A stretch of DNA of 31,411 nucleotides from Aeriscardovia sp. Its GTDB lineage: Bacteria; Actinomycetota; Actinomycetes; Actinomycetales; Bifidobacteriaceae. Shown one piece after another: positions 15,135-24,252 of the stretch. The stretch covers positions 1-31,411 of the forward strand of contig JAFYIA010000029.1 in the NCBI GenBank assembly GCA_017538865.1. Reading direction: 5' to 3'. The position numbers and the translations under genes were made by a program. The notes beneath the pieces are model-generated. The model ran no database searches, was not told where the DNA came from, and saw only the letters and a program-made list of their open reading frames with translations. Position 1 is the stretch's first letter. Each line of letters starts with the position of its first letter.

Positions 15135-16559
15135 CTACTTGGATTTTGCAGAGCTCTTCTTAGCTTTAGAGGAAGGCTTCTTGGCGGAAGAGGCTTCCTG
15201 AGCTGCCTCATTGGCCTTCTTGGCGGCCATGGAGGCGGCGGCCATGGACTGGGCCTCGCCCGTGGCCTTCTTTTCCTCCGCCTCTTCCTCTTCGCTTCCG
15301 AGGTACTTGGAAAGATCTACAGCCTTGCCCTCCTGGTCGGTGAACTCGACCTTCTTCATCCCTTCCACCATGGCCTTCTGGTGGCGGGCGGTGTTCATGG
15401 TCTCTTCGAGCTGCCCGTTCCTTATCACCATGTTTATAAACTCCGGAAGGGGGATGTTGAACTGCTGGGCGGTGATTCCGAGGAAGCGGGTGACGTCGCC
15501 TTCGGTTATCTTGGTGTCAAGGTCGTCTGCGAGCTGGTCGAGGACGATCTGCTCTTTCATGGCGTCCCTGAGTTCTTCTGCGATCTTGGCCTTCTGGGCT
15601 TTGGTGATGTCTTTGCCGACCTTGGCCTCCTGCTCTTCCAGCAGGCTTTTAAGCATGTCCTCGGGGAGGGGGATCTCCACGCCCTCGAGGTAGTTTATGA
15701 AGGCGTCTTTGGCGACCTCGACTTCCTCGGCCCCCTTGCGGGCCTCGAGCTGCTTTGCGATGGCGGCCTTCAGCTCGTCCAAAGTGTCGAACTCGGAGGC
15801 TTCCTTCGCAAATTCGTCGTCGAGCTTGGGGAGCTCCTCCCTCTTCACGTCCTTCACCTTGATCTCGGCCCGAAGCTCCTTGCCCTTGTTCTCGCCGGAC
15901 TTGGGGGTGAAGGTGAAAGTGGCTTCTTCGCCCTTCCTCATCCCGCGCAGAGCCTTGTCGAGCCCGGGGATTTCAGAAGACCCCACCTTGTAGCTGGGCT
16001 CCCTCTTGGACTCTATTTCCTTGTCCCCGTCGAAGATCTTGAGGTCCATGTCGACGTAGTTTCCGGTCTTTATGAGGGCGGAAGTTTCCACGAGCGTGGA
16101 GTAGTTGTGCCTGAGCTTGTCGAGGGCTTCGGCCACCCCGTCCTCTTCGCTTTCGGGGGATTCGATCTTAATCTTGACCCCATCGAGTTCGGGGAGCTTC
16201 ACATCCGGCCTTACGACGATGTCGGCTTCAAAGGAAAGGCCCTCCTCCGGATTCTGGGGGAGTTCCTTTATCGTGAACTTGGGAGCGTCTATGGGGTGGA
16301 TTTCGTCCTTGTGCTCCTGGAGCGCCTTCTGATAGAAGTTCTTTACGATGCCGTCCAGGGCCCTCTCAAGGATGTAGCCGTAACCGACTTTGGCATCAAT
16401 CAGCTTCGCCGGCACGTGGCCCTTCCTGAATCCGGGAATAGAGATCCTGCGCGAGATAACGTCGCGCTCCTTGTTGATAAAGGGAGCCAGATCCTCCCCA
16501 GAAGCCGTTATGTCTAATTGGACTTTCGTAGGATCTAGCCGATTGATGGTAACTTTCAC
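15135..16559 (-). CDS. tig: Trigger factor (ribosome-associated chaperone, peptidyl-prolyl isomerase)
   Basis: Trigger factor binds near the exit tunnel and folds nascent chains. The 474-residue protein has the ribosome-binding N-terminal domain, with the signature region reading SRRISIPGFRKGHVPAKLID. The central FKBP-type domain covers about 160-240 (TGNYVDMDLKIFDGDKE, then IPGLDKALRGMRKGE). The helical C-terminal substrate domain ends in a long Ala/Lys/Ser-rich tail of about 50 residues, a common actinobacterial feature. It lies upstream of the two clpP genes, linking folding and degradation in one operon. Confidence 0.97.
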   Translation of the reverse strand: MKVTINRLDPTKVQLDITASGEDLAPFINKERDVISRRISIPGFRKGHVPAKLIDAKVGYGYILERALDGIVKNFYQKALQEHKDEIHPIDAPKFTIKELPQNPEEGLSFEADIVVRPDVKLPELDGVKIKIESPESEEDGVAEALDKLRHNYSTLVETSALIKTGNYVDMDLKIFDGDKEIESKREPSYKVGSSEIPGLDKALRGMRKGEEATFTFTPKSGENKGKELRAEIKVKDVKREELPKLDDEFAKEASEFDTLDELKAAIAKQLEARKGAEEVEVAKDAFINYLEGVEIPLPEDMLKSLLEEQEAKVGKDITKAQKAKIAEELRDAMKEQIVLDQLADDLDTKITEGDVTRFLGITAQQFNIPLPEFINMVIRNGQLEETMNTARHQKAMVEGMKKVEFTDQEGKAVDLSKYLGSEEEEAEEKKATGEAQSMAAASMAAKKANEAAQEASSAKKPSSKAKKSSAKSK

Positions 16560-16602
16560 TGTCAGCTCCGTTTTCTTCTATTTATGACATAAGTCAAGGC
16601 AA

Positions 16603-17868
16603 TTATAAATTACTGGCTTCTATAACTTTAACTATTAAGCTCAACCTCCAGTCGTTGACCCCTTCGGACCTCAGAAATTCTTCGGCCCCTTCTCCCCGGG
16701 GGGCGATCCAGAAGTACTCCCTCAAAATCCTGGGGCTTATCAAAAACGATGGAGGGATTCCCAGGGGCTCGGCGACCTTCTCCACTCCCTCGCTCGCCTT
16801 TTCTAGGCGCCTCAGCCTCTCAGGATGCCTCCTTTCCCAGATTTTCATGGAGCTCGGCACGGCCGCCCCACGCTTGGACGGGGGCGCGGCGGGGCGGGGG
16901 AGGGAAGAAGGCTTTAAGGCCATGGCCCTGTCGACCGCCTCCTTCCACGTCTTCGGCTTTATCCGATGCTGGAGCGGGATATAGCGGTCGAAAAGCAGGT
17001 CGAGCTCGCAGTTTTTTTCAACCTTCACCCTCTCGGCCGCGCCGGTCTGTCTGAACTCCTTTTCGCTCCTGGGCTTTTTGAGGGCGAGCTCTATTATGGT
17101 CTCATCCTTCAAAACCAGCCCCGGGGCTAGGTCAAGGTCTTTTGCAACCTCTTCCCGGGCTTCCCAGAGCTCCCTGACGACGGCAAGGCCGCGCCGGTCG
17201 GGGCCGAGGGCTGTGATGTTCGACACCCCCCTCCAGGGGTCCCGCCTCTCTTTGCGCTCGCTCCCTTTGCGAAGGATGGTCGAAAACTCCTCTTCGGCCC
17301 ACTCGCCCATCCCCTTTTCCCGCAGGGCCGCTTCTTCGGCCTCTTCCAGGTCGAGCAGGAACTCCACGTCCAGCGCGGCGTAGTTCCTCCAGGGCCTGGG
17401 AAGGGGGCGGAGCGACCAGTCCGCCGTGGCGAACTCTTTTTCCAGGCTCACCCCCAAAAACTCCTCGGTGCACCGGGCAAGGCCCAGGCGCTCGCGGCCC
17501 AAAAACATGCAGGCCACTTGGGTGTCGAAAACGGAAGGCGGCAGGGCGCCCATCTGCACGAAAGCCGGAATGTCTTGAAGGGAATCGTGGAGCACCCATT
17601 TGGGGGCTACAGAGGAAAGCCTGGAAAGGTCGGCGCCGAGGCGCAAAAGCGCGGGGACGTCGAAGAGGAAGATGGGCGTCCCCCGCTTTTTCATCTGCAC
17701 GAGGTAATTTCCGTGCGAGTAGCGGTACATGGCCGCCCTCTCGGCATCCACGGCCACAGGGCCGGGAGCGGACCTGAGGAGCGAAAGGGCCTTTTCAAAG
17801 TCCGAAAGGGAGCTTACGAGGGGAGGGACTCCCCCCTTGGGCTCCCTGACCAGTTTTAAGCAGGGCAT
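16603..17868 (-). CDS. rnd: Ribonuclease D-like 3'-5' exonuclease with HRDC domain
   Basis: A DEDD-family exonuclease likely trimming tRNA or other RNA 3' ends. The 421-residue protein shows the acidic motifs in order: VAVDAERA (DxE, about residues 38-45), WVLHDSLQDIPAF (His-Asp motif) and NYAALDVEFLLDLEE (YxxxD motif). Around residue 210, AVVRELWEAREEVAKDLDLA marks the HRDC nucleic-acid-binding domain, followed by a second HRDC-like helical part. The ATG lies three bases after the stop of the small upstream gene, without a clear ribosome binding site, suggesting coupling. This RNase D next to tig is a typical actinobacterial arrangement. Confidence 0.92.
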   Translation of the reverse strand: MPCLKLVREPKGGVPPLVSSLSDFEKALSLLRSAPGPVAVDAERAAMYRYSHGNYLVQMKKRGTPIFLFDVPALLRLGADLSRLSSVAPKWVLHDSLQDIPAFVQMGALPPSVFDTQVACMFLGRERLGLARCTEEFLGVSLEKEFATADWSLRPLPRPWRNYAALDVEFLLDLEEAEEAALREKGMGEWAEEEFSTILRKGSERKERRDPWRGVSNITALGPDRRGLAVVRELWEAREEVAKDLDLAPGLVLKDETIIELALKKPRSEKEFRQTGAAERVKVEKNCELDLLFDRYIPLQHRIKPKTWKEAVDRAMALKPSSLPRPAAPPSKRGAAVPSSMKIWERRHPERLRRLEKASEGVEKVAEPLGIPPSFLISPRILREYFWIAPRGEGAEEFLRSEGVNDWRLSLIVKVIEASNL

Positions 17869-17871
17869 AAA

Positions 17872-18162
17872 TCAGAAGATGGCCGAAGGCGTATCTTCTT
17901 CCCCCTTGGGATCCTGCTTGATTTTCGCCCTTTCCTCTTCGCTTCCAAGCTCGTCTAGGGAGTCCGGGGCGGCTTCCTCGTCCCAGGACCTGTTTTCCTC
18001 ATCCCACTTGGCGTTGTCCTGGGCCGCCTTTTCAAGGGCGCGCCGGGCCTCCTCTTCAGTGTCATAGGGGCCCATTACATCGAACAAACTCGAGATTCGG
18101 CCGTACTCGACCTTTTTGGTTCTGATGTTAAAGTACCACTTCTTGTCTTCTCCCGGCCACAT
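17872..18162 (-). CDS. Small conserved actinobacterial protein (WYFN type; SPOR-like)
   Basis: A 96-residue acidic protein. The N-terminal 60 residues (KKWYFNIRTKKVEYG, then MGPYDTEEEARRALEKA, then DNAKWDEENRSWDEE) match a small protein found widely in actinobacteria and sometimes mislabelled as methionine aminopeptidase or SPOR-domain protein; its function is not established. The pattern GPYDTEEEA resembles the SPOR fold's strand-helix turn. The C-terminus is charged and probably disordered. It is tightly linked to rnd (three-base gap) and lies 26 bases after nadE. Confidence 0.85.
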   Translation of the reverse strand: MWPGEDKKWYFNIRTKKVEYGRISSLFDVMGPYDTEEEARRALEKAAQDNAKWDEENRSWDEEAAPDSLDELGSEEERAKIKQDPKGEEDTPSAIF

Positions 18163-18188
18163 ACGCCCTCCTCGAAATTTGCCGCTAC

Positions 18189-19856
18189 CTACTCAAAAAA
18201 GTGCTGGGTGATGGGGATCTGCCTGTCGTGTTTCAGAGCGCGAAGGGAGACTTTCGGCCCTACGGGGCACTGCCTCCTCTTCCACTCGGCCTTGTCTACC
18301 AGGCCTATGACCTGATCGACTTTGGCCCTGTCGAAGCCGGCGGCCAGCATTTCAGCCCTCCCCTTGTTCTCTTCTATATAGGCGTAGAGGATGGCGTCCA
18401 GAGTCTCGTAGTCGGGAAGGACGTCGCAGTCCTTCTGTCCGGGGTGCAGCTCTGCGCTGGGGGCCTTAGAGAGCATGGACTGGGATATGCAGCCGCCCTT
18501 GGTGTTCTTGTAGGCGGCGATCTTGTAGACCCTGCTCTTGTAGATGTCGCAAATCGGGCTGTAGGCGCCGACCGAATCGCCGTACATGGTGAAATAGCCG
18601 GTGGCGAGTTCGGATTTGTTCGCGCAGTTTATCACGAGCCCGCCGTGCTGGTTGGAGTAGGACATGAGGATCATGCCGCGGATCCTGGAGTGGAGGTTCT
18701 CTTCGGCCCCGTCCTTGAGCCCGAGAGAATCGAAGGCGGAGATGAAGGAGGAAATGGGGATCTCTTCAAACTTGCATCCCAAAGCCTTGGCAAACTCCCT
18801 CGCGTCCTCTTCGGACCTTTCGGAAGTGCAAGGGGAGGGCATGAAGATGCAGGTCACGTTTTCCTTGCCGAAGGCATCGGCCGCCATTTCGGCGCAGAGG
18901 GCGGAATCTATCCCGCCGCTCAGGCCCACGATGGCTTTGTCAAAGCCGTTCTTGAGCCCGTAGTCTTTGAGGCCGAGCACGGAATTGGAGTAGACCTGCT
19001 CGTCCAGGCTCCCCAGCGTCCTGCACACGTTCACGTCTCCCTCTCCGTCTTTGGAGGGGGCGGCCCCCAGATCCCAGAAGACCATGTCCTCCGCGAACTG
19101 GCGCGCCTGGGCCAGAAGGTTTCCTTCTCCGTCCATGACGAAGCTTCCGCCGTCAAAGACCAGGTCGTCCTGTCCGCCCACCTGGTTGACGTACATCAGC
19201 GGGCATCCGAGCTTCGTGCCTTTTTCTACGGCCAGGCCGTAGCGGGTCTTCATCTTCCCCTCGTTGTAGGGGCTGCCGTTCATGGATACGAGGAGGTCGA
19301 TTCCGTCGCCCCTCAGGTCTCCTACGGTGCCGCCTTCCCTCCAGATGTCTTCGCAGATTGCGACTCCGAACTTCTTTCCGAAAAGCTCCACGGTCACGGC
19401 CTTGTCGCCGGGGGCGAAGAGGCGCAGCTCGTCAAAGACGCCGTAGGTGGGCAGGAAGTGCTTGTCGTAGGTGTCGAGGATCTCGCCTTCGTGGAGGATG
19501 AAGAGGCGGTTGTGATCGGTGGCGTACCAGATCTTGCCCTCTTGGGCCTCGAGAGAGCCCAGGCCGAGGGATCCCACGAACACGTAAAGGTCTCCGAGCC
19601 CGTTGTCTTTCAGGGCTGAGGCCAGCTGGCGCGTGGCGTCGGAAGCCTGGTAGCGGAAGGAGTTTTTAAATACCAGATCGTCTATCGGATAGCCTGTCAG
19701 GGTCATTTCCGGAAATACTACTATGTCGGCATCATTGGCCTTGGCCTTCTTGCAGGCCTTCACAACTTTTTCGCAGTTGCCCGCTATGTCCCCTACAAAC
19801 GTGTCTATCTGGGCCATTGCAAAACGCACCGGGCGATTTTCTACAGCCATATCCAT
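18189..19856 (-). CDS. nadE: Glutamine-dependent NAD+ synthetase
   Basis: Converts nicotinic acid adenine dinucleotide to NAD+ using ammonia from glutamine. The 555-residue protein has an N-terminal nitrilase-type glutaminase domain with its triad visible: Glu in VVFPEMTLTGYP, Lys in DKHFLPTYGVFDE and Cys in VAICEDIW. It has a C-terminal synthetase domain with the PP-loop GLSGGIDSALCAEMA. NCANKSELATGYFTMYGDS is the conserved NAD-synthase segment. Two in-frame ATGs lie six bases apart at the start; the first has AGAAAG upstream. A 101-base gap separates it from the helicase gene and probably holds its promoter. Confidence 0.97.
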   Translation of the reverse strand: MDMAVENRPVRFAMAQIDTFVGDIAGNCEKVVKACKKAKANDADIVVFPEMTLTGYPIDDLVFKNSFRYQASDATRQLASALKDNGLGDLYVFVGSLGLGSLEAQEGKIWYATDHNRLFILHEGEILDTYDKHFLPTYGVFDELRLFAPGDKAVTVELFGKKFGVAICEDIWREGGTVGDLRGDGIDLLVSMNGSPYNEGKMKTRYGLAVEKGTKLGCPLMYVNQVGGQDDLVFDGGSFVMDGEGNLLAQARQFAEDMVFWDLGAAPSKDGEGDVNVCRTLGSLDEQVYSNSVLGLKDYGLKNGFDKAIVGLSGGIDSALCAEMAADAFGKENVTCIFMPSPCTSERSEEDAREFAKALGCKFEEIPISSFISAFDSLGLKDGAEENLHSRIRGMILMSYSNQHGGLVINCANKSELATGYFTMYGDSVGAYSPICDIYKSRVYKIAAYKNTKGGCISQSMLSKAPSAELHPGQKDCDVLPDYETLDAILYAYIEENKGRAEMLAAGFDRAKVDQVIGLVDKAEWKRRQCPVGPKVSLRALKHDRQIPITQHFFE

Positions 19857-19957
19857 CTTCTTTCTAACAGACAGATTGCACCTTAACAGGTTAAGTCAGC
19901 AAAAATGGCAGCCCTTCGGGTGTAGTACTGACTACTATATAACAAAAGATCTGGCGA

Positions 19958-22432
19958 TTAATTTCCCAATCCCTCGAACGGGGCGAAAGAATAATGGGAG
20001 AAGACGGCCTGACCCTCGGCGAGGGAGGCCGCGCAGTCCAGGTCGGCGCGGATTGACCAGTCCAGGTCCCCGTCCCCGTCTTTGACTATCTGCCTGCAGC
20101 GCCAAAAGCCGTCCAAAGAGGCCGTAGGCTCTATCTCAAAGTACTTGTCGCTCCTGGCATCCTGGGAAGTGTCTGCAGATTCGTGGTCGGAGTAGAACCC
20201 GTCGAGGGCCTCGTCCCAAGCGCGCACCCCCCAGCCCCAGCGGGCGTCCATTTCCCCGAGCTGTTCGAACTTGTCTAAGGCGATGAGCTCTACGCGCCTG
20301 AAGAGTGCGTTCCTGGCCATGAGCACCAGGCCCTTCCTCTCTTCCATCCAGTCCTTTTTCTCCGAAGCCTCTTCGGGCTCTTCCACTCCCTGTGCGAGGC
20401 TCCCCTCCCTGGCCCACTCGTCCAGGAGGCTGGAATCCACCCCGTCTATCAGGAGCCCGAGCCACGAAGCGATCTCGGCCAGGTGGGGGGTGTAGTACTC
20501 GTCCGGAACAGTGTGGGCCAGGACTTTCCACGCGTCCGAGAGATATCTGAGCAGGATGCCCTCGACCCGGGCTATGGAGCAGCGGGAGACGTACTCGTTG
20601 AAGTTGGAGCAGGTCTCAATCATGTCCCTGAGGATGGATTTGGGGCTGAGGGCGTAGTCTCCAGCCCAGGGCATTTCCCTCTTGTATTCTTCGAAGCTCT
20701 CCTCAAGCTCGTTTTCCAGAGGCTTGGGATAGGTGATGTCCTCGATTTTTTCCATCCTCTCCTCCCACTCGACCCCATCGGCCTTCATTTCGGCTATGGC
20801 CTTGTCTCGGGCCATGTGCTCCTGGGCTCGGAGGATTGGGTCGGGGTCTTCGAGAATGGATTCTATGACCGAGATCAGATCCAGCTCGTAGGAGGGGGAG
20901 TCCCTGTTGAGGAGGGGGAAGGCGGAAAAGAGGAAGGGGGAGAGGGGCTCGTTCAAGGCGAAGTTGTCGGGGACGTCGATCGTGGTCGAGTAAGACCCGT
21001 CCTTCGAGAGCACTATCACGCCGCTCTCTATCAGGGTGGAGAAAATGTCGTCGCTTTGCGAAAGGAGCCGGCTCTTTTGAAGCTCCGTCTGGGCGGAGGC
21101 CTCTATGAGCTCGCAGATCCTCCCCTTGGCGTCCCCGCCCTGCACCACTTCGGCCAATGCCATGGAGTGGCTCACCTTCAAGTGGGGGACGAGGGTCTCG
21201 GAGGGCGAGGAGACGAGCTTTTCAAAAGTGCCCTTGTCCCAGCTGGGGCCCTGGGCGGCCTTTGTGGGAGCCTTCTTTTTCTTCTTCCCCTCCTTCTCTT
21301 TGGCCTCTATTTCTTCGGGCGGGGCCTGGCAGACCACGAGCCCTTCTTTGTCAAAGCCGCTCCGGCCCGCCCGCCCTGCGATCTGGCGAAATTCCCTAAC
21401 CCTGAGGCGCCTGTCTTTAACCCCGTCCCACTTGGCGAGGGAGGTGAAGACGACGGTGTGGATGGGGACGTTTATCCCCACTCCGAGGGTGTCCGTGCCG
21501 CAGATGAGGGGGAGCTTCCCGCTCTGGGCGAGCTGTTCGACGAGGCGACGGTACCTGGGGAGCATGCCGGCATGGTGCACCCCCACTCCCGCGGAGAGGA
21601 GCCGCTTTAGGGTTTTCCCGAAAGCGGTAGTGAACTTTTCCCCCTTTATGGCCTCTTTCACTTCCTCCCTCTTCTCCTTCGAGACTATTCCGAAGTTCAC
21701 GAGGGATTCTGCGTCTTTGAGGGCCGCCTCCTGGGAGGTGTGGACTATGTAGACGGGGTCCAGGCGGTCGGAGACGAGGGATTCTGCAATCTTTTGGATA
21801 GACTCGGCCTCGTAGCGGTACTCGAGAGGGACGGGCCTCGGGGCGTCTCCGATGTATTCGACTTCCCTAGAGGTCCTGCGGCGCAGGGTGGAGATTATTG
21901 CCGAGGGATCCCCCAGGGTGGCGCTCATGAGGAGGAACTGGGCGCTGGGCATGTCGAGGAGGGGCACCTGCCACGCCCAGCCCCGCTGCGCATCCCCATA
22001 GTAGTGGGCCTCGTCCATAATGACGCAGCAGCCCCCCTCGGCCTGGCCCCTCAGGGACTGATTGGCGAGGATCTCGGCCGTGCAGAAGATTATGGGGGCC
22101 CCAGGATCGATTGAGGTGTCTCCAGTGAGCATCCCCACAAAACCCTTGCCGAAAATCGAAAGCCCCTCGAAAAACTTCTCGTTGACCAGGGCCTTTATAG
22201 GGGCGGTGTAGTAGGCCTTCCTGCCCTGGCAAAGGGCCTGGAACATGAAGCCGTAAGCCACGAGGGATTTGCCGGACCCCGTAGGGGTGGCGAGCAGCAG
22301 GTGCGAATCGGAGAGGAGGGTTATCAGGGCCCTCTCCTGGTGTTCCCAGGGCGATCTTCCCCCCATCTTCACCCACTCGAGGTACCTGTCTAAAATCTCC
22401 TCCTCGTCAAAGTCTTCCCCCTTCAAGGGCAA
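19958..22432 (-). CDS. Ski2-like DEAD/DEAH-box RNA helicase with DUF3516-type C-terminus
   Basis: An 824-residue superfamily 2 helicase. Motifs in order: Walker A in ATPTGSGKSLVAYG (about residue 55), YTAPIKALVNEKFFEG (Ia), GMLTGD (Ib), IMDEAHYYGD (DEAH-type motif II), LMSATLGDPS (III), GVHHAGMLPRYRR, CGTDTLGVGINVPI, and FRQIAGRAGRSGFD (VI). A Lys-rich patch (KEKEGKKKKKAP) follows, then a long helical domain typical of the actinobacterial family annotated with DUF3516. The role is presumably RNA or RNP remodelling, not demonstrated. The start is uncertain: the frame begins at TTG without a good ribosome binding site, 22 bases after aspS. Confidence 0.88.
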   Translation of the reverse strand: MPLKGEDFDEEEILDRYLEWVKMGGRSPWEHQERALITLLSDSHLLLATPTGSGKSLVAYGFMFQALCQGRKAYYTAPIKALVNEKFFEGLSIFGKGFVGMLTGDTSIDPGAPIIFCTAEILANQSLRGQAEGGCCVIMDEAHYYGDAQRGWAWQVPLLDMPSAQFLLMSATLGDPSAIISTLRRRTSREVEYIGDAPRPVPLEYRYEAESIQKIAESLVSDRLDPVYIVHTSQEAALKDAESLVNFGIVSKEKREEVKEAIKGEKFTTAFGKTLKRLLSAGVGVHHAGMLPRYRRLVEQLAQSGKLPLICGTDTLGVGINVPIHTVVFTSLAKWDGVKDRRLRVREFRQIAGRAGRSGFDKEGLVVCQAPPEEIEAKEKEGKKKKKAPTKAAQGPSWDKGTFEKLVSSPSETLVPHLKVSHSMALAEVVQGGDAKGRICELIEASAQTELQKSRLLSQSDDIFSTLIESGVIVLSKDGSYSTTIDVPDNFALNEPLSPFLFSAFPLLNRDSPSYELDLISVIESILEDPDPILRAQEHMARDKAIAEMKADGVEWEERMEKIEDITYPKPLENELEESFEEYKREMPWAGDYALSPKSILRDMIETCSNFNEYVSRCSIARVEGILLRYLSDAWKVLAHTVPDEYYTPHLAEIASWLGLLIDGVDSSLLDEWAREGSLAQGVEEPEEASEKKDWMEERKGLVLMARNALFRRVELIALDKFEQLGEMDARWGWGVRAWDEALDGFYSDHESADTSQDARSDKYFEIEPTASLDGFWRCRQIVKDGDGDLDWSIRADLDCAASLAEGQAVFSHYSFAPFEGLGN

Positions 22433-22454
22433 AAAGTAGGAGAGCTTTTCAGCC

Positions 22455-24236
22455 TCACTGCTCGTAATCTACCCCGGCTTCCTTCCTCTGCAGGTCCGTG
22501 ATGGCCGAGGGGGCGCCGGTGAGGAGGTCTTTTCCGGCCCCGAACTTCGGGAAGGCTATGACTTCCCTTATGGTGTCCTTGCCCGTCAAAAGCTCCACGC
22601 ACCTGTCCCAGCCGAAGGCGATTCCGGCGCAGGGAGGGGTGCCGTACCTGAGCGCCTCGAGGAGGAATCCGAACTTTTCCTCGGCCTCCTTCTGGCTTAT
22701 TCCGAGCACCTTGAAGACGCGCTCCTGCACCTTTTGGTCGTGGATCCTGACGGAGCCCCCGCCGATTTCGTTTCCGTTGCACACCATGTCGTAGGCGTCG
22801 GAAAGGACGGATCCGGGATCCGTGTCGAAAGTGTCAAGGAACTCTTCTTTCGGCATGGTGAAGGGATGATGCTCGCTCGTCCACATCCCCTCCCCCACCG
22901 ACACGTCGCCCTCGCTCTTGGCTTCACTCGCCTTCTTGAAGAGGGGGAAGTCCGTAACCCAGAGGAACTTGTACTCGGCGGGATCGAACATATGGCACCT
23001 CTTGGCGATTTCCAGCCTCACGGAGCCCAAAAGCTTTTGGCTGGCGACCTTCTCGCCTGCGGCGAAGAACAGGGCGTCCCCGTCTTTAGCGCCGGAGGCC
23101 TGCATAATCCCGCGCCTCTCCTCTTCGGAGATGTTCTTGGCCACAGGGCCCAGGAGCTCCCCGTCTCTAAAGACTATGTAGGCCAGGCCCTTGGCGCCCC
23201 TCTGCTTGGCCCAGTCCTGCCATGCGTCAAACTGGCGGCGCGGCAGCGAAGCCCCTCCGGGGTACAGGACCGCCCCCACGTACGGGGCCTGGAAGACCCT
23301 GAAGGGAGTGGACTTGAAGAAGGAGGTCAGGTCCTTAAGCTTGTTTTCAAATCGGATGTCGGGCTTGTCGGACCCATACTCGTCCATCGCCCTCTGCCAG
23401 GGGAGCTGCTCAAGCGTCCCGAGGTCTATCCCCCCTACGGCCCACACCTGCCTCATCACGGCTTCGGCCATTGCCATCACGTCCTCTTTGCCGGCGTAGC
23501 CCATCTCGATGTCGAGCTGGGTGAACTCGGGCTGGCGGTCCGCCCTAAAGTCCTCGTCCCTGTAGCACCTGGCGAACTGGTAGTACCTCTCCACCCCGCC
23601 TATCATGAGGAGCTGCTTTAAAAGCTGGGGGGACTGGGGGAGGGCGTACCAGTTCCCGGGGGAAAGCCGGGCGGGCACGAGAAAGTCCCTTGCCCCTTCA
23701 GGGGTGGACTTTATCAGGGTCGGGGTTTCCACCTCCATAAATCCCATGGAGTCTAGCGCTTTCCTGGCCGCCTTGGCCATATCGGAGCGGGTCTGAAGCA
23801 CCCGGTGCATCGCCCCGCGGCGAAGGTCCAGGTACCTGTAGCGCAGCCTCATCTCTTCGGAAGGCAGGTTCAGCTCCCCGCTGTTCTCCAAGGAGGTGGA
23901 GACCTGGAAGGGAAGGGTGGCGGCTTCGGATACGACGTGGATTTCGCTCGCCTCCACCTCCACGTCTCCGTTGGATAGCTTGGAGTTTTCCTCCCCTTCG
24001 GGCCTCTTTCTGACCTTGCCCTCCACCTGGACCACGTCTTCCACTTTCAGCCCCCTGGCCTGCTTTTCGTCGTTTATGACGACCTGCACCAGGCCCGAAG
24101 CGTCCCTGAGGTCTATGAAGGTGACTCCGCCGTGGTCGCGGATCCTGTCCACCCAACCTATAAGGTCCACGCTGGATCCCAGCAGGGCCTTGTCGATTTC
24201 GCCCACCGAGTGCGAGCGGTAATGGGTACTAGTCAC
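22455..24236 (-). CDS. aspS: Aspartyl-tRNA synthetase
   Basis: Class II synthetase charging tRNA-Asp. The 593-residue bacterial-type enzyme has an N-terminal OB-fold (GWVDRIRDHGGVTFIDLRDA), motif 2 (FARCYRDEDFRADRQPEFTQ) and motif 3 (GIAFGWDRCVELLTG then IREVIAFPK). The bacterial GAD insertion lies between them. GTG start at 24236 with AGGAGG just upstream. It follows hisS after 16 bases; the hisS-aspS pair is widespread. Confidence 0.98.
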   Translation of the reverse strand: MTSTHYRSHSVGEIDKALLGSSVDLIGWVDRIRDHGGVTFIDLRDASGLVQVVINDEKQARGLKVEDVVQVEGKVRKRPEGEENSKLSNGDVEVEASEIHVVSEAATLPFQVSTSLENSGELNLPSEEMRLRYRYLDLRRGAMHRVLQTRSDMAKAARKALDSMGFMEVETPTLIKSTPEGARDFLVPARLSPGNWYALPQSPQLLKQLLMIGGVERYYQFARCYRDEDFRADRQPEFTQLDIEMGYAGKEDVMAMAEAVMRQVWAVGGIDLGTLEQLPWQRAMDEYGSDKPDIRFENKLKDLTSFFKSTPFRVFQAPYVGAVLYPGGASLPRRQFDAWQDWAKQRGAKGLAYIVFRDGELLGPVAKNISEEERRGIMQASGAKDGDALFFAAGEKVASQKLLGSVRLEIAKRCHMFDPAEYKFLWVTDFPLFKKASEAKSEGDVSVGEGMWTSEHHPFTMPKEEFLDTFDTDPGSVLSDAYDMVCNGNEIGGGSVRIHDQKVQERVFKVLGISQKEAEEKFGFLLEALRYGTPPCAGIAFGWDRCVELLTGKDTIREVIAFPKFGAGKDLLTGAPSAITDLQRKEAGVDYEQ

Positions 24237-24252
24237 GACTCCTCCTGTCTTT

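Noticed and set aside
15114..16517. 467-residue open frame on the plus strand
   Set aside because: Antisense to tig; same shadow composition and no recognisable motif.
18201..19619. 472-residue open frame on the plus strand
   Set aside because: Antisense to nadE, which has complete catalytic motifs.
20483..21610. 375-residue open frame on the plus strand
   Set aside because: Antisense to the helicase gene, whose motifs are all in the minus-strand frame.
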